NCBI RefSeq assembly: GCF_000612725.1
Contig: NZ_HG964456.1
Span: 186,001 to 250,000 of the forward strand
Direction: 5' to 3'
DNA from: Mycolicibacterium austroafricanum
GTDB lineage: Bacteria; Actinomycetota; Actinomycetes; Mycobacteriales; Mycobacteriaceae
Length of the DNA stretch: 64,000 nucleotides
A program made the translations under genes and the position numbers. Below are positions 53,254-61,889 of this stretch, piece by piece. The stretch's first letter is position 1, and the number at the start of each line of letters is the position of its first letter. Under the pieces are notes generated by a model. That model was given only the letters and a program-made list of their open reading frames with translations. It was not told where the DNA came from and did not search any database.

Positions 53254-54743
53254 GGAAGCTCGAATCCGGTGAACGACCCTGTGTTTCGGAGGCACACCGT
53301 TTTACCTACATACATTTCCCCGCCCATCGCCTCGGCAATCTGCGGATCGTCGCTGCGTGCGACGACTCTTCGCCCGTCGGACAGGTGCGCGATGATCGGA
53401 GTCCATCGAGGTTGCCCGTCTCGGTCGTAGACGACGGTGTATCCGTCCACTGTCGCGCAACCGGTCGCCTCGTCGACGCCTGCGACACCCAACCTCAATG
53501 AATCGATCTGAGCTTGCTCGACCGCCGTGTCGAGCAGTCGCCACCCGGTTGGTGGCGGGGTGGCCGACCACAGACCGACCGAATGCTTCGTGGAATACCA
53601 CCCGAGGCCGGTGACGAGTCCGACATCGGTGGGGTCGCGTCTACACCGTCGGACCATCTCAACGATCGAGTGGCTGACGTAATTGTTTCCGGGACCGCCG
53701 TGATACGGCAGGCCTCCGGTTACTGTGAGGCCTCTGTCGTCGAGCGGGTCCAAGTCGAGAGCCTCTGCAGCCATCTCAACTGCCGACGGGAAGCAGGAGT
53801 AGAGGTCGAACCACCGAATGTCGTCGGTGGTCAACCGGCCCGCATTGAGAGCCTTGCGTGCCGCTACCTCGATACCCGATGAGCGACTGAGGTCCGGCCG
53901 TTCCACGGGGAAGTACACGTCGTTGCAAGTCGCTGCTGACCAGGGAAAGACCCAACGATCGCGCGCGACGCCCAATTCGTCCGCTACCTCGGCCGCCATG
54001 AGGATGAAGGCGGCAGCCATGTCGACGGACATGATGCTGTTGAGCAGCTTGGGGTAGGGCAAGCAGACCATGCGGTTTTCCGCGGTGACTTCGCTGAGTT
54101 CGGTGGCACTTCGTGTGCGTGGGAACCAAGCCTGCTGGGGATGGCGTGCAGCCTCGGCTGTGAATGGTGCCATCAGCGTGCCCAGCCACTCCCGTTGAGC
54201 ATCGAAGTCGCGGCCGTGGCGCGCGGCGATCGCGGACTCGAAGATGGGATACACCTCGTGCGGCCAACTCAGACCCACCGACAATTCGGCTTGACTCAGC
54301 CCGGGGCGGGCGTCGCCCAGGGATTCGTCGCCGGAGCGAGGCGGGGGCGGCGAGTCGAGAAGTGCCCTGCCCTGACGCTTGCGCGCGGAATGCCCGCTTT
54401 CCGCCCCGACGACCAGGACGACATCTGCGCGGCCTTCGGCTATTTCGCCACCCAATACCTCGACGAGATACTGCGGGGTGTTTCCGCCGACCGGACAGCT
54501 GATCAGGCGGGCGGGACTGATGCGCATCGCTTCGGCGATCCTGCTGGCGGGATTGTCGCGCGGTATGACCAGGATGCCGGGAGTCGCGACGGTGTCGATG
54601 CGCCGCTCGACCGCGCGACCTGCGTCTTTGACCGCGCGGCGTGCGGCCTGCACCGCCAAGTCGATCGGGTCCGCGAAGTCGTCCCCACGATGGGTGACTT
54701 CGCCCACGCCGACGACAACGGGGGTACGCGCTTCTACCGACAT
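53250..54743 (-). CDS. Thiolase-like protein, TLP1 type (acetyl-CoA acetyltransferase family)
   Basis: 497 aa from the ATG at 54743; GTG 54755 and ATG 54749 are alternatives. N-terminal thiolase fold with TPVVVGVGEV, a Cys in SCPVGGNTPQ at the expected nucleophile site, DLYSCFPSAVEMAAEAL and GGLPYHGGPGNNY. The last ~80 residues (CATVDGYTVVYDRDG...) match the extra C-terminal beta domain of mycobacterial TLP1 proteins. TLP1s bind CoA but classical thiolase turnover is weak or unproven. Upstream of the Zn-dehydrogenase; divergent from a TetR gene. Confidence 0.82.
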   Translation of the reverse strand: MSVEARTPVVVGVGEVTHRGDDFADPIDLAVQAARRAVKDAGRAVERRIDTVATPGILVIPRDNPASRIAEAMRISPARLISCPVGGNTPQYLVEVLGGEIAEGRADVVLVVGAESGHSARKRQGRALLDSPPPPRSGDESLGDARPGLSQAELSVGLSWPHEVYPIFESAIAARHGRDFDAQREWLGTLMAPFTAEAARHPQQAWFPRTRSATELSEVTAENRMVCLPYPKLLNSIMSVDMAAAFILMAAEVADELGVARDRWVFPWSAATCNDVYFPVERPDLSRSSGIEVAARKALNAGRLTTDDIRWFDLYSCFPSAVEMAAEALDLDPLDDRGLTVTGGLPYHGGPGNNYVSHSIVEMVRRCRRDPTDVGLVTGLGWYSTKHSVGLWSATPPPTGWRLLDTAVEQAQIDSLRLGVAGVDEATGCATVDGYTVVYDRDGQPRWTPIIAHLSDGRRVVARSDDPQIAEAMGGEMYVGKTVCLRNTGSFTGFELP

Positions 54744-54851
54744 CGGCATCGGCACCCGCTCAGGGCCTCGGGGCTGACTTGAGACATAACTGCGATGGTG
54801 TCATGTGCGTGTGCAAGTCACAATGGTGTGCGGTCGCGGCATACTGGCTGT

Positions 54852-55481
54852 GTGTCGACGAAGTTGTTGAGATGGGGCGCCGCCGCGCCGACAGATCGTG
54901 GGTCAGCTCGCGACCGGTTGCTCGATGCTGCCGAGCGGTGCCTCGAGAGTTGCGGTGTGGTGGGCACGACCATGGAGGACATCGGCAGAACAGCGGGTGT
55001 GTCCAGGGCAACGGTGTATCGCTACTTCCCCAGTCGGGAGGCGGTGATGTCGGGCGTCATCCTTCGCGCCGCCGGGCGCTATCTCGACCGCATCAGCCCG
55101 CGGATCGCGGCGCACGCCGACCTGGGCTCCGCGCTCGTCGATTTCGTGGAATACACGGTTGAGGCCGCGCGCCGCGAAGAGATCATCGGATTGTTGTTCG
55201 GCAGCGACGAGGAACTCGCCGGCGTGGGTCTCGCGGCGGGGACCTCGACGTCCCTCTTCGAAATCGTCACCGAATTTCTGCGTCCCATCTTCACCAGACA
55301 CTGGAGTTGCGTGGAACCGGGCGTCTCCGTCGACGACGCCGCCGAGTGGGTTGTCCGCACGATACTGAGCCTGCTGACTGTTCGGGGGCCGCGGGAGCGC
55401 AGTCGTGACGGACTCCGGGCGTTTCTGTCGAGGTTTCTCCTTCCGGCGATCCTGGCAAGTGACCACCGTCGACCGGTGTGA
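54852..55481 (+). CDS. TetR-family transcriptional regulator
   Basis: 209 aa from the GTG at 54852 (STKLLRWGAAAP). HTH: TTMEDIGRTAGVSRATVYRYFPSR. A promoter with GTCACA (54817-54822), 17-base spacing and CATACT (54840-54845) would start transcription at about the GTG, i.e. leaderless. Two arms TGACTTG (54775-54781) and CAAGTCA (54814-54820) flank the region; the second overlaps the -35. Probably controls the divergent thiolase operon and/or the following thioesterase gene. Confidence 0.85.
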   Translation: MSTKLLRWGAAAPTDRGSARDRLLDAAERCLESCGVVGTTMEDIGRTAGVSRATVYRYFPSREAVMSGVILRAAGRYLDRISPRIAAHADLGSALVDFVEYTVEAARREEIIGLLFGSDEELAGVGLAAGTSTSLFEIVTEFLRPIFTRHWSCVEPGVSVDDAAEWVVRTILSLLTVRGPRERSRDGLRAFLSRFLLPAILASDHRRPV

Positions 55482-55526
55482 CAACTATGGCGTAATGTCT
55501 CGACGGCAGATGAGTTAGGAGGGCCT

Positions 55527-55964
55527 GTGCAATTCACCACGTTCAACGAAGAGGTCGCTGAGCAACTAAAGAGCGCAGCAGAAACCACGGGCGGGTTGGC
55601 CGGTTACCTCGGCTTCCGTCACACCGAATTCACTGCGGGACGGCTCATTGCGGAGATGGACGCACGCGACGACCTGAAGACGCCGTTCGGCAACCTGCAT
55701 GGGGGCTGCTTATCGGCCATGGTCGACCACTGCCTCGGCGTGGTGTTTTATCCGGTGATTCCGATGGGCTCCTGGGTCGCGACCACGGAGTTCAAACTGA
55801 ATTTGCTTCGCCCGGTCTCCAGCGGCACCTGTGTAGCCACAGCTGAGATCATCGCGCTGGGCAGAACCAGCGGGGTGGCGCGGATCGACATCAGCAACGA
55901 CGGCAGAGCGGTGTGTGCGGCCCAGGGAACCGTCACCGTCGTCGCACCGAAGACGAGTTCCTGA
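55527..55964 (+). CDS. PaaI-type hot-dog thioesterase
   Basis: 145 aa, GTG start with TTAGGAGGG Shine-Dalgarno about 7 bases upstream. Hot-dog fold with the catalytic-loop signature NLHGGCLSAMVDHCLG (Asp/His region of the 4HBT family) and terminal strand GTVTVVAPKT. Hydrolyses acyl- or aryl-CoA; substrate unknown. Stop overlaps the alpha/beta hydrolase ATG by one base, so they are probably co-translated. Confidence 0.85.
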   Translation: MQFTTFNEEVAEQLKSAAETTGGLAGYLGFRHTEFTAGRLIAEMDARDDLKTPFGNLHGGCLSAMVDHCLGVVFYPVIPMGSWVATTEFKLNLLRPVSSGTCVATAEIIALGRTSGVARIDISNDGRAVCAAQGTVTVVAPKTSS

Positions 55965-56875
55965 TGTCGGCAAAGAGAACAGGCGATTCGTCGGCTCCCG
56001 TGGTCGAGCGTGTGCCCACGGCGGACGGGCTGTCGCTGGCGGTCGACCTCTACCGCTGTGACGCGCCGCGGGCGGTCGTGTTGCTCCTTCACGGCGGCGG
56101 TCAAAGCCGACACGCCTGGGACGTCACCGCCCAACGCCTGCACCAGCGGGGTTACACGGTGTTGGCGTACGACGCGAGGGGGCACGGTGACAGCGACTGG
56201 GACCCCGACGGACGCTACGATATGGACCGGCTTGGATCCGACCTATTGGCCGTGCGCTCATACGCCGATTCCGGCCGCCCCGTCGCCGCGATCGGCGCCT
56301 CTCTGGGCGGCTTGACCATTCTCGGAACACACTTGCTCGCCCCGCAGGACCTATGGCAGGCCGTCGTACTGGTTGACGTCACTCCGCGAATGGAGATGGA
56401 CGGCGCCCGACGAGTCGTAGCGTTCATGGCGGCACACCCCGAAGGTTTCGACAGCCTAGAGTCGGCCGCTGACGTGATCGCCGCCTACAACCCGCACCGC
56501 CCTCGCCCCGACAACCTCAACGGCCTCCGAAAAGTCCTCCAACGTCGCGAAGACGGTCGCTGGGCCTGGCGATGGGATCCAGCCTTCGTGACGTCGAATT
56601 TTCAGTTTCTGCAGGGTGATCCAGACGAAGGCGCTAAAGACTTCGACATGATGAGCGCATTCCTTCTTGATGGTGCGCGCCAGATGTCCGCGCCAACGCT
56701 GCTGGTCCGGGGCCTGCTGTCTGACATGGTCTCCGAAGAGACAGTAAAGCATTTCCTCACCGTCGTTCCGCACGCGCAAACCGTTGACGTGTCGGGCGCG
56801 GGACACATGATTGCCGGCGACAACAACGACGCATTCTCGACGGCAGTCGTCGAATTCCTCGACAGGACCATATGA
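55964..56875 (+). CDS. Alpha/beta hydrolase
   Basis: 303 aa from the ATG at 55964. Oxyanion-hole HGGGQ, nucleophile elbow GASLGG with Ser, DARGHGDSD, and a late GAGHMI carrying the catalytic His. Typical of small-molecule esterases, lipases and ring-cleavage product hydrolases. Together with the thioesterase it suggests acyl-CoA or aromatic breakdown. Likely part of the TetR-controlled operon starting at 54852. Confidence 0.86.
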   Translation: MSAKRTGDSSAPVVERVPTADGLSLAVDLYRCDAPRAVVLLLHGGGQSRHAWDVTAQRLHQRGYTVLAYDARGHGDSDWDPDGRYDMDRLGSDLLAVRSYADSGRPVAAIGASLGGLTILGTHLLAPQDLWQAVVLVDVTPRMEMDGARRVVAFMAAHPEGFDSLESAADVIAAYNPHRPRPDNLNGLRKVLQRREDGRWAWRWDPAFVTSNFQFLQGDPDEGAKDFDMMSAFLLDGARQMSAPTLLVRGLLSDMVSEETVKHFLTVVPHAQTVDVSGAGHMIAGDNNDAFSTAVVEFLDRTI

Positions 56876-56880
56876 ACCCT

Positions 56881-56920
56881 GCAGTCGGTTGACTGCCCTT
56901 GTAGGGCTGGCGCCTATCCT
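56881..56920 (+). promoter_or_regulatory. Leaderless promoter with two overlapping palindromes for the TetR gene at 56927
   Basis: GCAGTC-n4-GACTGC (56881-56896) and GCCCT-n3-AGGGC (56895-56907) overlap. TTGACT (56889-56894) lies inside the first, and TATCCT (56915-56920) ends six bases before the ATG at 56927, predicting transcription starting on the ATG. The spacing of 20 bases is long. The dyads are well placed for autorepression. Confidence 0.5.
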
Positions 56921-56926
56921 GCTCCT

Positions 56927-57547
56927 ATGCCAACTGAACCAGTGCGGATGTCTTTCCGCCGGCATGTGCGCGACCAGGTTTTGAGGGCGACACGAGAACT
57001 CACCATCAAGAAGGGCTGGGATCAGGTCCGGATGAGCGAGGTTGCCGAATCGGTCGGCGTGTCCCGCCCGACGTTGTACAAAGAGTTCGGCGACAAACAG
57101 GGGCTCGGTGACGCGCTTGTGGTGTCAGAGGGCCAGCGCTTTATGGAAGGCATTCTTGCCGTCCTTGCCGAACACGTGGGCGACGTGCGGGGCGGCATCA
57201 CCGCAGCGGTGCAATTCACCCTCTGTGAAGCAGAAGACAGCCCGCTCCTCAAGGCAGTTCTGACGTCCAACCCTTCGGGGAATGATCGCGGTGGCTCGTC
57301 GTCTACTGGAGTCCTACCTCTTCTGCCGACGTCGGCTTCCCTGCTTCAGCTCTGCTCCGCGGCTCTGATCACGTGGTTTAACGACCACTTCGACGATCTC
57401 GATCCCGAAGACGTTGAGGAGGTCGCAGATGTTCTGGTGCGACTGACAGTGAGTCATGTTGTACTCCCAGCCGCGGACATCGCCACCACCGGTGAGCGGA
57501 TCTCCCGCGTAGCACTCAGGTACCTGGGAGTTGTCCACAGTTTGTAA
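56927..57547 (+). CDS. TetR-family transcriptional regulator
   Basis: 206 aa. N-terminal HTH VRMSEVAESVGVSRPTLYKEF; a linker containing NDRGGSSSTG and a helical ligand-binding domain follow. Leaderless start and palindromic promoter described separately. It lies between the alpha/beta hydrolase and, convergently, the ferredoxin reductase gene of the CYP153 operon; either could be its target. Confidence 0.86.
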   Translation: MPTEPVRMSFRRHVRDQVLRATRELTIKKGWDQVRMSEVAESVGVSRPTLYKEFGDKQGLGDALVVSEGQRFMEGILAVLAEHVGDVRGGITAAVQFTLCEAEDSPLLKAVLTSNPSGNDRGGSSSTGVLPLLPTSASLLQLCSAALITWFNDHFDDLDPEDVEEVADVLVRLTVSHVVLPAADIATTGERISRVALRYLGVVHSL

Positions 57548-57563
57548 CCAGCAAGCTCTCGTG

Positions 57564-58763
57564 TCAGATCGAGCCGGCGAGGAGCTCTGAGCGGTCAACT
57601 CGGAGCTGCTGGCTGATGGCGCGCTTACTGGACATGAAATCCCGAGGACGATTGACGCAGTCGGCGGCGATGAGTTCGCCCTCGCGGAAGTAGAAGCAGC
57701 TGAAGTCACGCTCACGCGACGGGTCACCACTGAGCAACACTTCGTCGTACCCGGCGTTGAGACCGGCAATCTGGAGTTTGAGATCGTACTGGTCGGACCA
57801 GAACCACGGAAGCGCAGCGATTGCGCTGTGTTTTCCGCAGATTGTCGCCGCAGCGATCTTGGCCTGCTCGCCGGCGCTCGATACGGATTCCAAACGAATA
57901 CGCGAGCCGTATCGAGCCATGGTGTGGCTGGTGCAGTCGCCGGCGGCCACGATGTCGGGGTCGCTGGTGCGGGCCTGGTCGTCGATCACGATGCCGTTGT
58001 CGACGGATAATCCTGCGGCCGAGGCGAGCTCGGTGTTCGGCACCACACCGACGCCGACGATGACCAAGTCGGCGGGGATCGATTCGCCGTCAGCCAGCAC
58101 CACCTCCTGCACCCCACCGTTACCGAAGAAGGCTTCGACGAGAGCGTGTGTTCGGATCTCCACTCCCTCGCCGCGGTGGATTCGCGTGTAAAACGCGGAA
58201 ACCTCCGGCGCGGTGACCCGTTCGAGTACACGCTCGGTTGCCTCGAGGACGGTGACGTTCATGCCGAGCGAACACAGCGAGGCCGCCGTTTCCAACCCGA
58301 TGTAACCGCCGCCCACGATCACAACCCTCCGACCCGGTGTAGCGGCGGCACGGATCAACTCGACGTCTGCAGCGGTACGCAGGTAGTGAATTCCGGGAAG
58401 ATCCACCCCTGGTGTGGGGAGTCGTCTGGCCCTTGCGCCGGTGCACAACGCGAGCTTGGTGTACGTCAGCGTGTCGCCGGTGCTCAGAGACACACGCTTG
58501 GCACTCCGGTGGATCGCCTCCACGGTCGCATTCAAGAGTCGAATGTTCTGCTTTTCGTAGAAATCAGCGCCGCGAATCAGGAGGTCGTCGAGGCCGTTCT
58601 TGCCGGCCAGGTATCCCTTCGACAACGGAGGCCTGTGGTAGGGCAGTCCCCCCTCGTCGCCGATGAGCACGACCTCCCCAGCCCACCCCTCCCTTCGAAG
58701 ATTAGCTGCCAACTGCGCGCCGGCGTGGCTCGCGCCGACGATCACTGCTCGTTCAGGAGTCAT
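57564..58763 (-). CDS. Ferredoxin reductase of the CYP153 system (FAD/NAD-dependent)
   Basis: 399 aa. Two nucleotide-binding motifs of the rhodocoxin/putidaredoxin reductase family: AVIVGASHAGAQLAANLR at the N-terminus (FAD) and VVIVGGGYIGLETAASL in the middle (NAD), plus DDQARTSDPDIVAAGDCT. Passes electrons from NAD(P)H to the adjacent ferredoxin. ATG overlaps the P450 stop (ATGA), so translation is coupled. Last gene of the ferredoxin-P450-reductase operon. Confidence 0.9.
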   Translation of the reverse strand: MTPERAVIVGASHAGAQLAANLRREGWAGEVVLIGDEGGLPYHRPPLSKGYLAGKNGLDDLLIRGADFYEKQNIRLLNATVEAIHRSAKRVSLSTGDTLTYTKLALCTGARARRLPTPGVDLPGIHYLRTAADVELIRAAATPGRRVVIVGGGYIGLETAASLCSLGMNVTVLEATERVLERVTAPEVSAFYTRIHRGEGVEIRTHALVEAFFGNGGVQEVVLADGESIPADLVIVGVGVVPNTELASAAGLSVDNGIVIDDQARTSDPDIVAAGDCTSHTMARYGSRIRLESVSSAGEQAKIAAATICGKHSAIAALPWFWSDQYDLKLQIAGLNAGYDEVLLSGDPSRERDFSCFYFREGELIAADCVNRPRDFMSSKRAISQQLRVDRSELLAGSI

Positions 58764-60148
58764 GCACTCGGCCTGGGAGTGAGGCGAACCATCAGCTTGC
58801 TGATACCCCTGACGAAATTCGATTGCACATACTCGGGTTCGCCGACCACCTCGATGTTCTCAAAGCGAGGGAGCAATTCCTCCCAGAGGATTCGAAGCTG
58901 CAACTCAGCAAGTCGGTTTCCCATACACCTGTGCACGCCGAACCCGAACGAGATGTGATTGCGGGCGTTGCTCCTATCGATGATCAACTCATCGGCCCGC
59001 TCGAAGACACGCTCATCGCGGTTACCAGAGGCGTACCACATCACGACCTTGTCGCCCTTGCGGATGAATTGCCCGTTCAACATGATGTCTTTTTTCGCGA
59101 CTCGGCGCATGTACGCCAACGGGGTCTGCCAGCGAATGATCTCGGATACCATGTTGGGAATCAGGTCAGGGTTCGCCTTCAACTTCTCGAACTGATCGGG
59201 GAACTGGTTCAAAGCGAGAACCCCTCCGCTCATCGAGTTGCGAGTCGTGTCGTTTCCCCCGACGATCAGCAATACCAAATTGCCGAGGAATTCCATCGGG
59301 CGGTCGATGAGATCCTTTGTGTCCTCGTTGGCCTGCAGCATCGTGATCAGATCGAAGCCCGGTTGCTCCCCGTTGGCGGTACGGGCCGCCTTGTCATGCC
59401 AGAGGGCGCTGAGCCCCTTTGCCATGTCGACCATCCCACGAAACACTCTGTCGTTGTCGGACGGACCACCATTGGCTTGCTCCATGGAGGTGGCGAGGTC
59501 CGACCATTCCACGAGCTTGTGCCGCTGCTCGTACGGGAAGTCCAGCAGGGTCGCGAGCATGCGCGCTGTCAGTTCGATGGAGACGTGGTGCACCCAATTG
59601 AACGGCTGATCCACCGGTAGATCGTCCAGCACTTCCTGGACGCGCGAGCGGATCAGCCCCTCCATCTCGCGCAGGTTCTTCGGCGCGACGACCCCTTGGA
59701 CGGAAGCTCGCTGCAGGTCGTGTTGTGGCGGGTCCATCGCGATGAACATGGCGATGTCCAAAAAGCGGGGCGGTCGCCCGATGATGATGAACGGCTCTGC
59801 GGAGAATGCCTCGTGGTTTTTGTCGACGGCGATGATGTCCGCGTGGCGGGTCACCGACCAGAACGGGCCGAACGGACTGTTGGCCTGGTAATGCACCGGC
59901 GCCTCGTTGCGCACCCGTTCGAAGTAGGACTTCCAGCGGCCTTGGCGGTAGAGGAACGGGTTGCTGAGATCGATGTCGGCGATATCGACGTCCTCGACCG
60001 GAGGAATGGGCGTCTCGGTGAAGATCTTCTTACCATTGGTTCCGGTTACCCACCGGCGTGTCTTGTCGTAGAGGTGTGCGCCGCGGATTTGCAGCTCCAG
60101 AGGCACGGCAGACTGGGCTTTGGCGGCCACTGCCGCGGGAATACTCAT
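58760..60148 (-). CDS. CYP153-family cytochrome P450 (alkane/fatty-acid terminal hydroxylase)
   Basis: 462 aa from the ATG at 60148, which has GGAG nine bases upstream; ATG 60169 would give 469 aa but has no Shine-Dalgarno. Motifs: NSPFGPFWSVTRHADI, SAEPFIIIG, VGGNDTTRNSMSGG (I-helix with Asp-Thr-Thr), EIIRWQ (ExxR), and haem-binding FGFGVHRCMGNRLAELQLR with Cys ligand. These match CYP153A proteins, soluble bacterial enzymes hydroxylating alkanes or fatty acids at the terminal methyl. Redox partners are encoded on both sides. Confidence 0.92.
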   Translation of the reverse strand: MSIPAAVAAKAQSAVPLELQIRGAHLYDKTRRWVTGTNGKKIFTETPIPPVEDVDIADIDLSNPFLYRQGRWKSYFERVRNEAPVHYQANSPFGPFWSVTRHADIIAVDKNHEAFSAEPFIIIGRPPRFLDIAMFIAMDPPQHDLQRASVQGVVAPKNLREMEGLIRSRVQEVLDDLPVDQPFNWVHHVSIELTARMLATLLDFPYEQRHKLVEWSDLATSMEQANGGPSDNDRVFRGMVDMAKGLSALWHDKAARTANGEQPGFDLITMLQANEDTKDLIDRPMEFLGNLVLLIVGGNDTTRNSMSGGVLALNQFPDQFEKLKANPDLIPNMVSEIIRWQTPLAYMRRVAKKDIMLNGQFIRKGDKVVMWYASGNRDERVFERADELIIDRSNARNHISFGFGVHRCMGNRLAELQLRILWEELLPRFENIEVVGEPEYVQSNFVRGISKLMVRLTPRPSA

Positions 60149-60178
60149 TATTGTTTTCTCCAAATCCATGACGTTGTT

Positions 60179-60499
60179 TCAGAGCTGGAACTCGGGTAGC
60201 TCGACCGTCAAGCCATCCCATGCCTCAGAGGCGGCCATCTGGCACGACAGCCTCGACGTCGGCTGACGCTCGGGGTTCATCGCGAGCATCTCCTCTTCGT
60301 TGGCGCCGCAGAGACCTACCGTGTCCGACCACTCGGGAGCGACGATCACGTGGCACGTTCCGCATGCGGCTTCCCCTCCGCAATCGCCGTCGATGCCGGG
60401 GACCGCGTTGTTGACCGCGATCTGCATCAAGGACTGCCCTTCGGTCAAGGGGGCTTCGTACTTCTCGCCGTCATGAGAGACGAAGGTGACGACTGCCAT
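60179..60499 (-). CDS. [2Fe-2S] ferredoxin of the CYP153 system
   Basis: 106 aa, putidaredoxin/adrenodoxin type. Cluster ligands: CGGEAACGTCH (Cys-x5-Cys-x2-Cys) and the later Cys in RLSCQMAAS. A GAGGAG Shine-Dalgarno lies just before its ATG. First gene of the operon, transcribed before the P450; it is divergent from the AraC regulator, with 115 bases between. Confidence 0.93.
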   Translation of the reverse strand: MAVVTFVSHDGEKYEAPLTEGQSLMQIAVNNAVPGIDGDCGGEAACGTCHVIVAPEWSDTVGLCGANEEEMLAMNPERQPTSRLSCQMAASEAWDGLTVELPEFQL

Positions 60500-60614
60500 G
60501 GTTAACTCTCCTCAATCTGGAACTTCTCTGAATTAGTGTTGTCGCGTGTGACCAGCGTCGCTAGGCTCGCAGGAGTCAGATAGTTGTGTTTTTAGCTCAC
60601 GCGCAGGGAGGCAC

Positions 60615-61619
60615 GTGAAACTCGACGACTCGGGTATGCCAGCGCTGGCTTTCCTGCAGATGCTGGACAGCGAGGCGCTGGGGCATGACGCAAGCAATGC
60701 GCTGCGCAGCCTCATGGTTCGCGACCACGTCACCGAGTCGATGTTGGTGGGGCGCGACGCGCAGGTCCCCTTACGGTGGTTCAGGGAGATATACCCCGAT
60801 TTCGATTGTGATCAGGGAACCCGTCTGGGTTTCGCGTTCGCCGAACACGCCAAACTGACGTCCTTTGGGGCACTCAGTGTTCCCTTGGTCAGCGCGGGCT
60901 CGGTAGCCGAGGTTGTCGAGTTGCTTGCTTATCTGCCGGTGATCACCACAGCCCTCAGCCCGTCGTTCCATTCGACGGAACGCGGCCTCACGATCGGGCT
61001 CACCGGTCGCACCGGTGACGCGGGCCTGAACTGCCTGGCCGTCACCTACGGTGGGCTGGCGCTGCTGCGTCTGCTCGACATGCTCGCGGGTGCCGTACCG
61101 GATATTGAACTGCATCTGAGTCATTCAGCGCCGGAGTCGTGGGTTCTTCATGACGAAGCGTTGGCGGGTCGGATCTTCTTCGACGCCCCCAGCTCGTTCG
61201 TCCACGTTCCCGCGGCTACGCTCGAGGAGGTCTGTCGATTCTCCGATCCTGTGGCGTATCGGATTGCCGTCACCGATTTGCAGCGAACTCTCGATCAACG
61301 ACGTGACACGTCGTTCTCCGAAAAAGTACGGGACCTGTTGGAGAACGATCCCGGACAAACGAACATCAGCCGGACGGCGGGCGAGCTCTCGATATCCCCG
61401 AGCACGCTGAAGCGGCGCCTCAGCGAAGAGGGAACCACCTTTCGCGAGTTACGTCAGTCGTTCTTGCAGGAGCGAGCAATTCTGCGACTTCTCGACAGAT
61501 CGGTGTCTGTAAGCGAGATCGCGGCAGAACTCGGGTACGCGGACCTCACGAACTTCACACATGCCTTTAAACGGTGGACCGGTCGTTCACCGCGCCACTT
61601 CAGAAGAACGCGCGACTGA
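60615..61619 (+). CDS. AraC-family regulator, probable activator of the CYP153 operon
   Basis: 334 aa, GTG start. N-terminal 'arabinose-binding'-type domain (about 20-200) as in regulators of alkane and lipid genes (AlkS-unlike, OruR/ArgR-like type), and C-terminal AraC HTH (ISRTAGELSISPSTLKRRL and ADLTNFTHAFKRWTGRSP). Divergent arrangement with the ferredoxin gene strongly suggests control of the CYP153 operon, probably in response to alkane or a product. Effector is inferred, not shown. Confidence 0.86.
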   Translation: MKLDDSGMPALAFLQMLDSEALGHDASNALRSLMVRDHVTESMLVGRDAQVPLRWFREIYPDFDCDQGTRLGFAFAEHAKLTSFGALSVPLVSAGSVAEVVELLAYLPVITTALSPSFHSTERGLTIGLTGRTGDAGLNCLAVTYGGLALLRLLDMLAGAVPDIELHLSHSAPESWVLHDEALAGRIFFDAPSSFVHVPAATLEEVCRFSDPVAYRIAVTDLQRTLDQRRDTSFSEKVRDLLENDPGQTNISRTAGELSISPSTLKRRLSEEGTTFRELRQSFLQERAILRLLDRSVSVSEIAAELGYADLTNFTHAFKRWTGRSPRHFRRTRD

Positions 61620-61889
61620 GGGCTATAGATCCGTCCTGGCGTGTGCTGGGCGCCCATCGGAACCGGCGGGCTCCACGATCGGTCGCATCTGTCACGTGGA
61701 CAGCGTCGAGAAACGACACGAGCGGCGCGGGTTCTGGTCATCCCGGCACCGTCTTGGGAAGAGCCGCAACGACTTTCCAGATTTTTCATACCGCGCTAGG
61801 GGCGGGGGTGACTCGGACCGCCGGGCACGCTATGCTAACCGTCGTTCACGTCGGGGTCGGCGTTGAACGCGTGGTCGAGAGGAGCCCGG

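Noticed and set aside
54775..54820. TGACTTG/CAAGTCA arms considered as a KstR2-like site
   Set aside because: The 32-base separation is far too long for that consensus; kept only as flanking arms near the TetR promoter.
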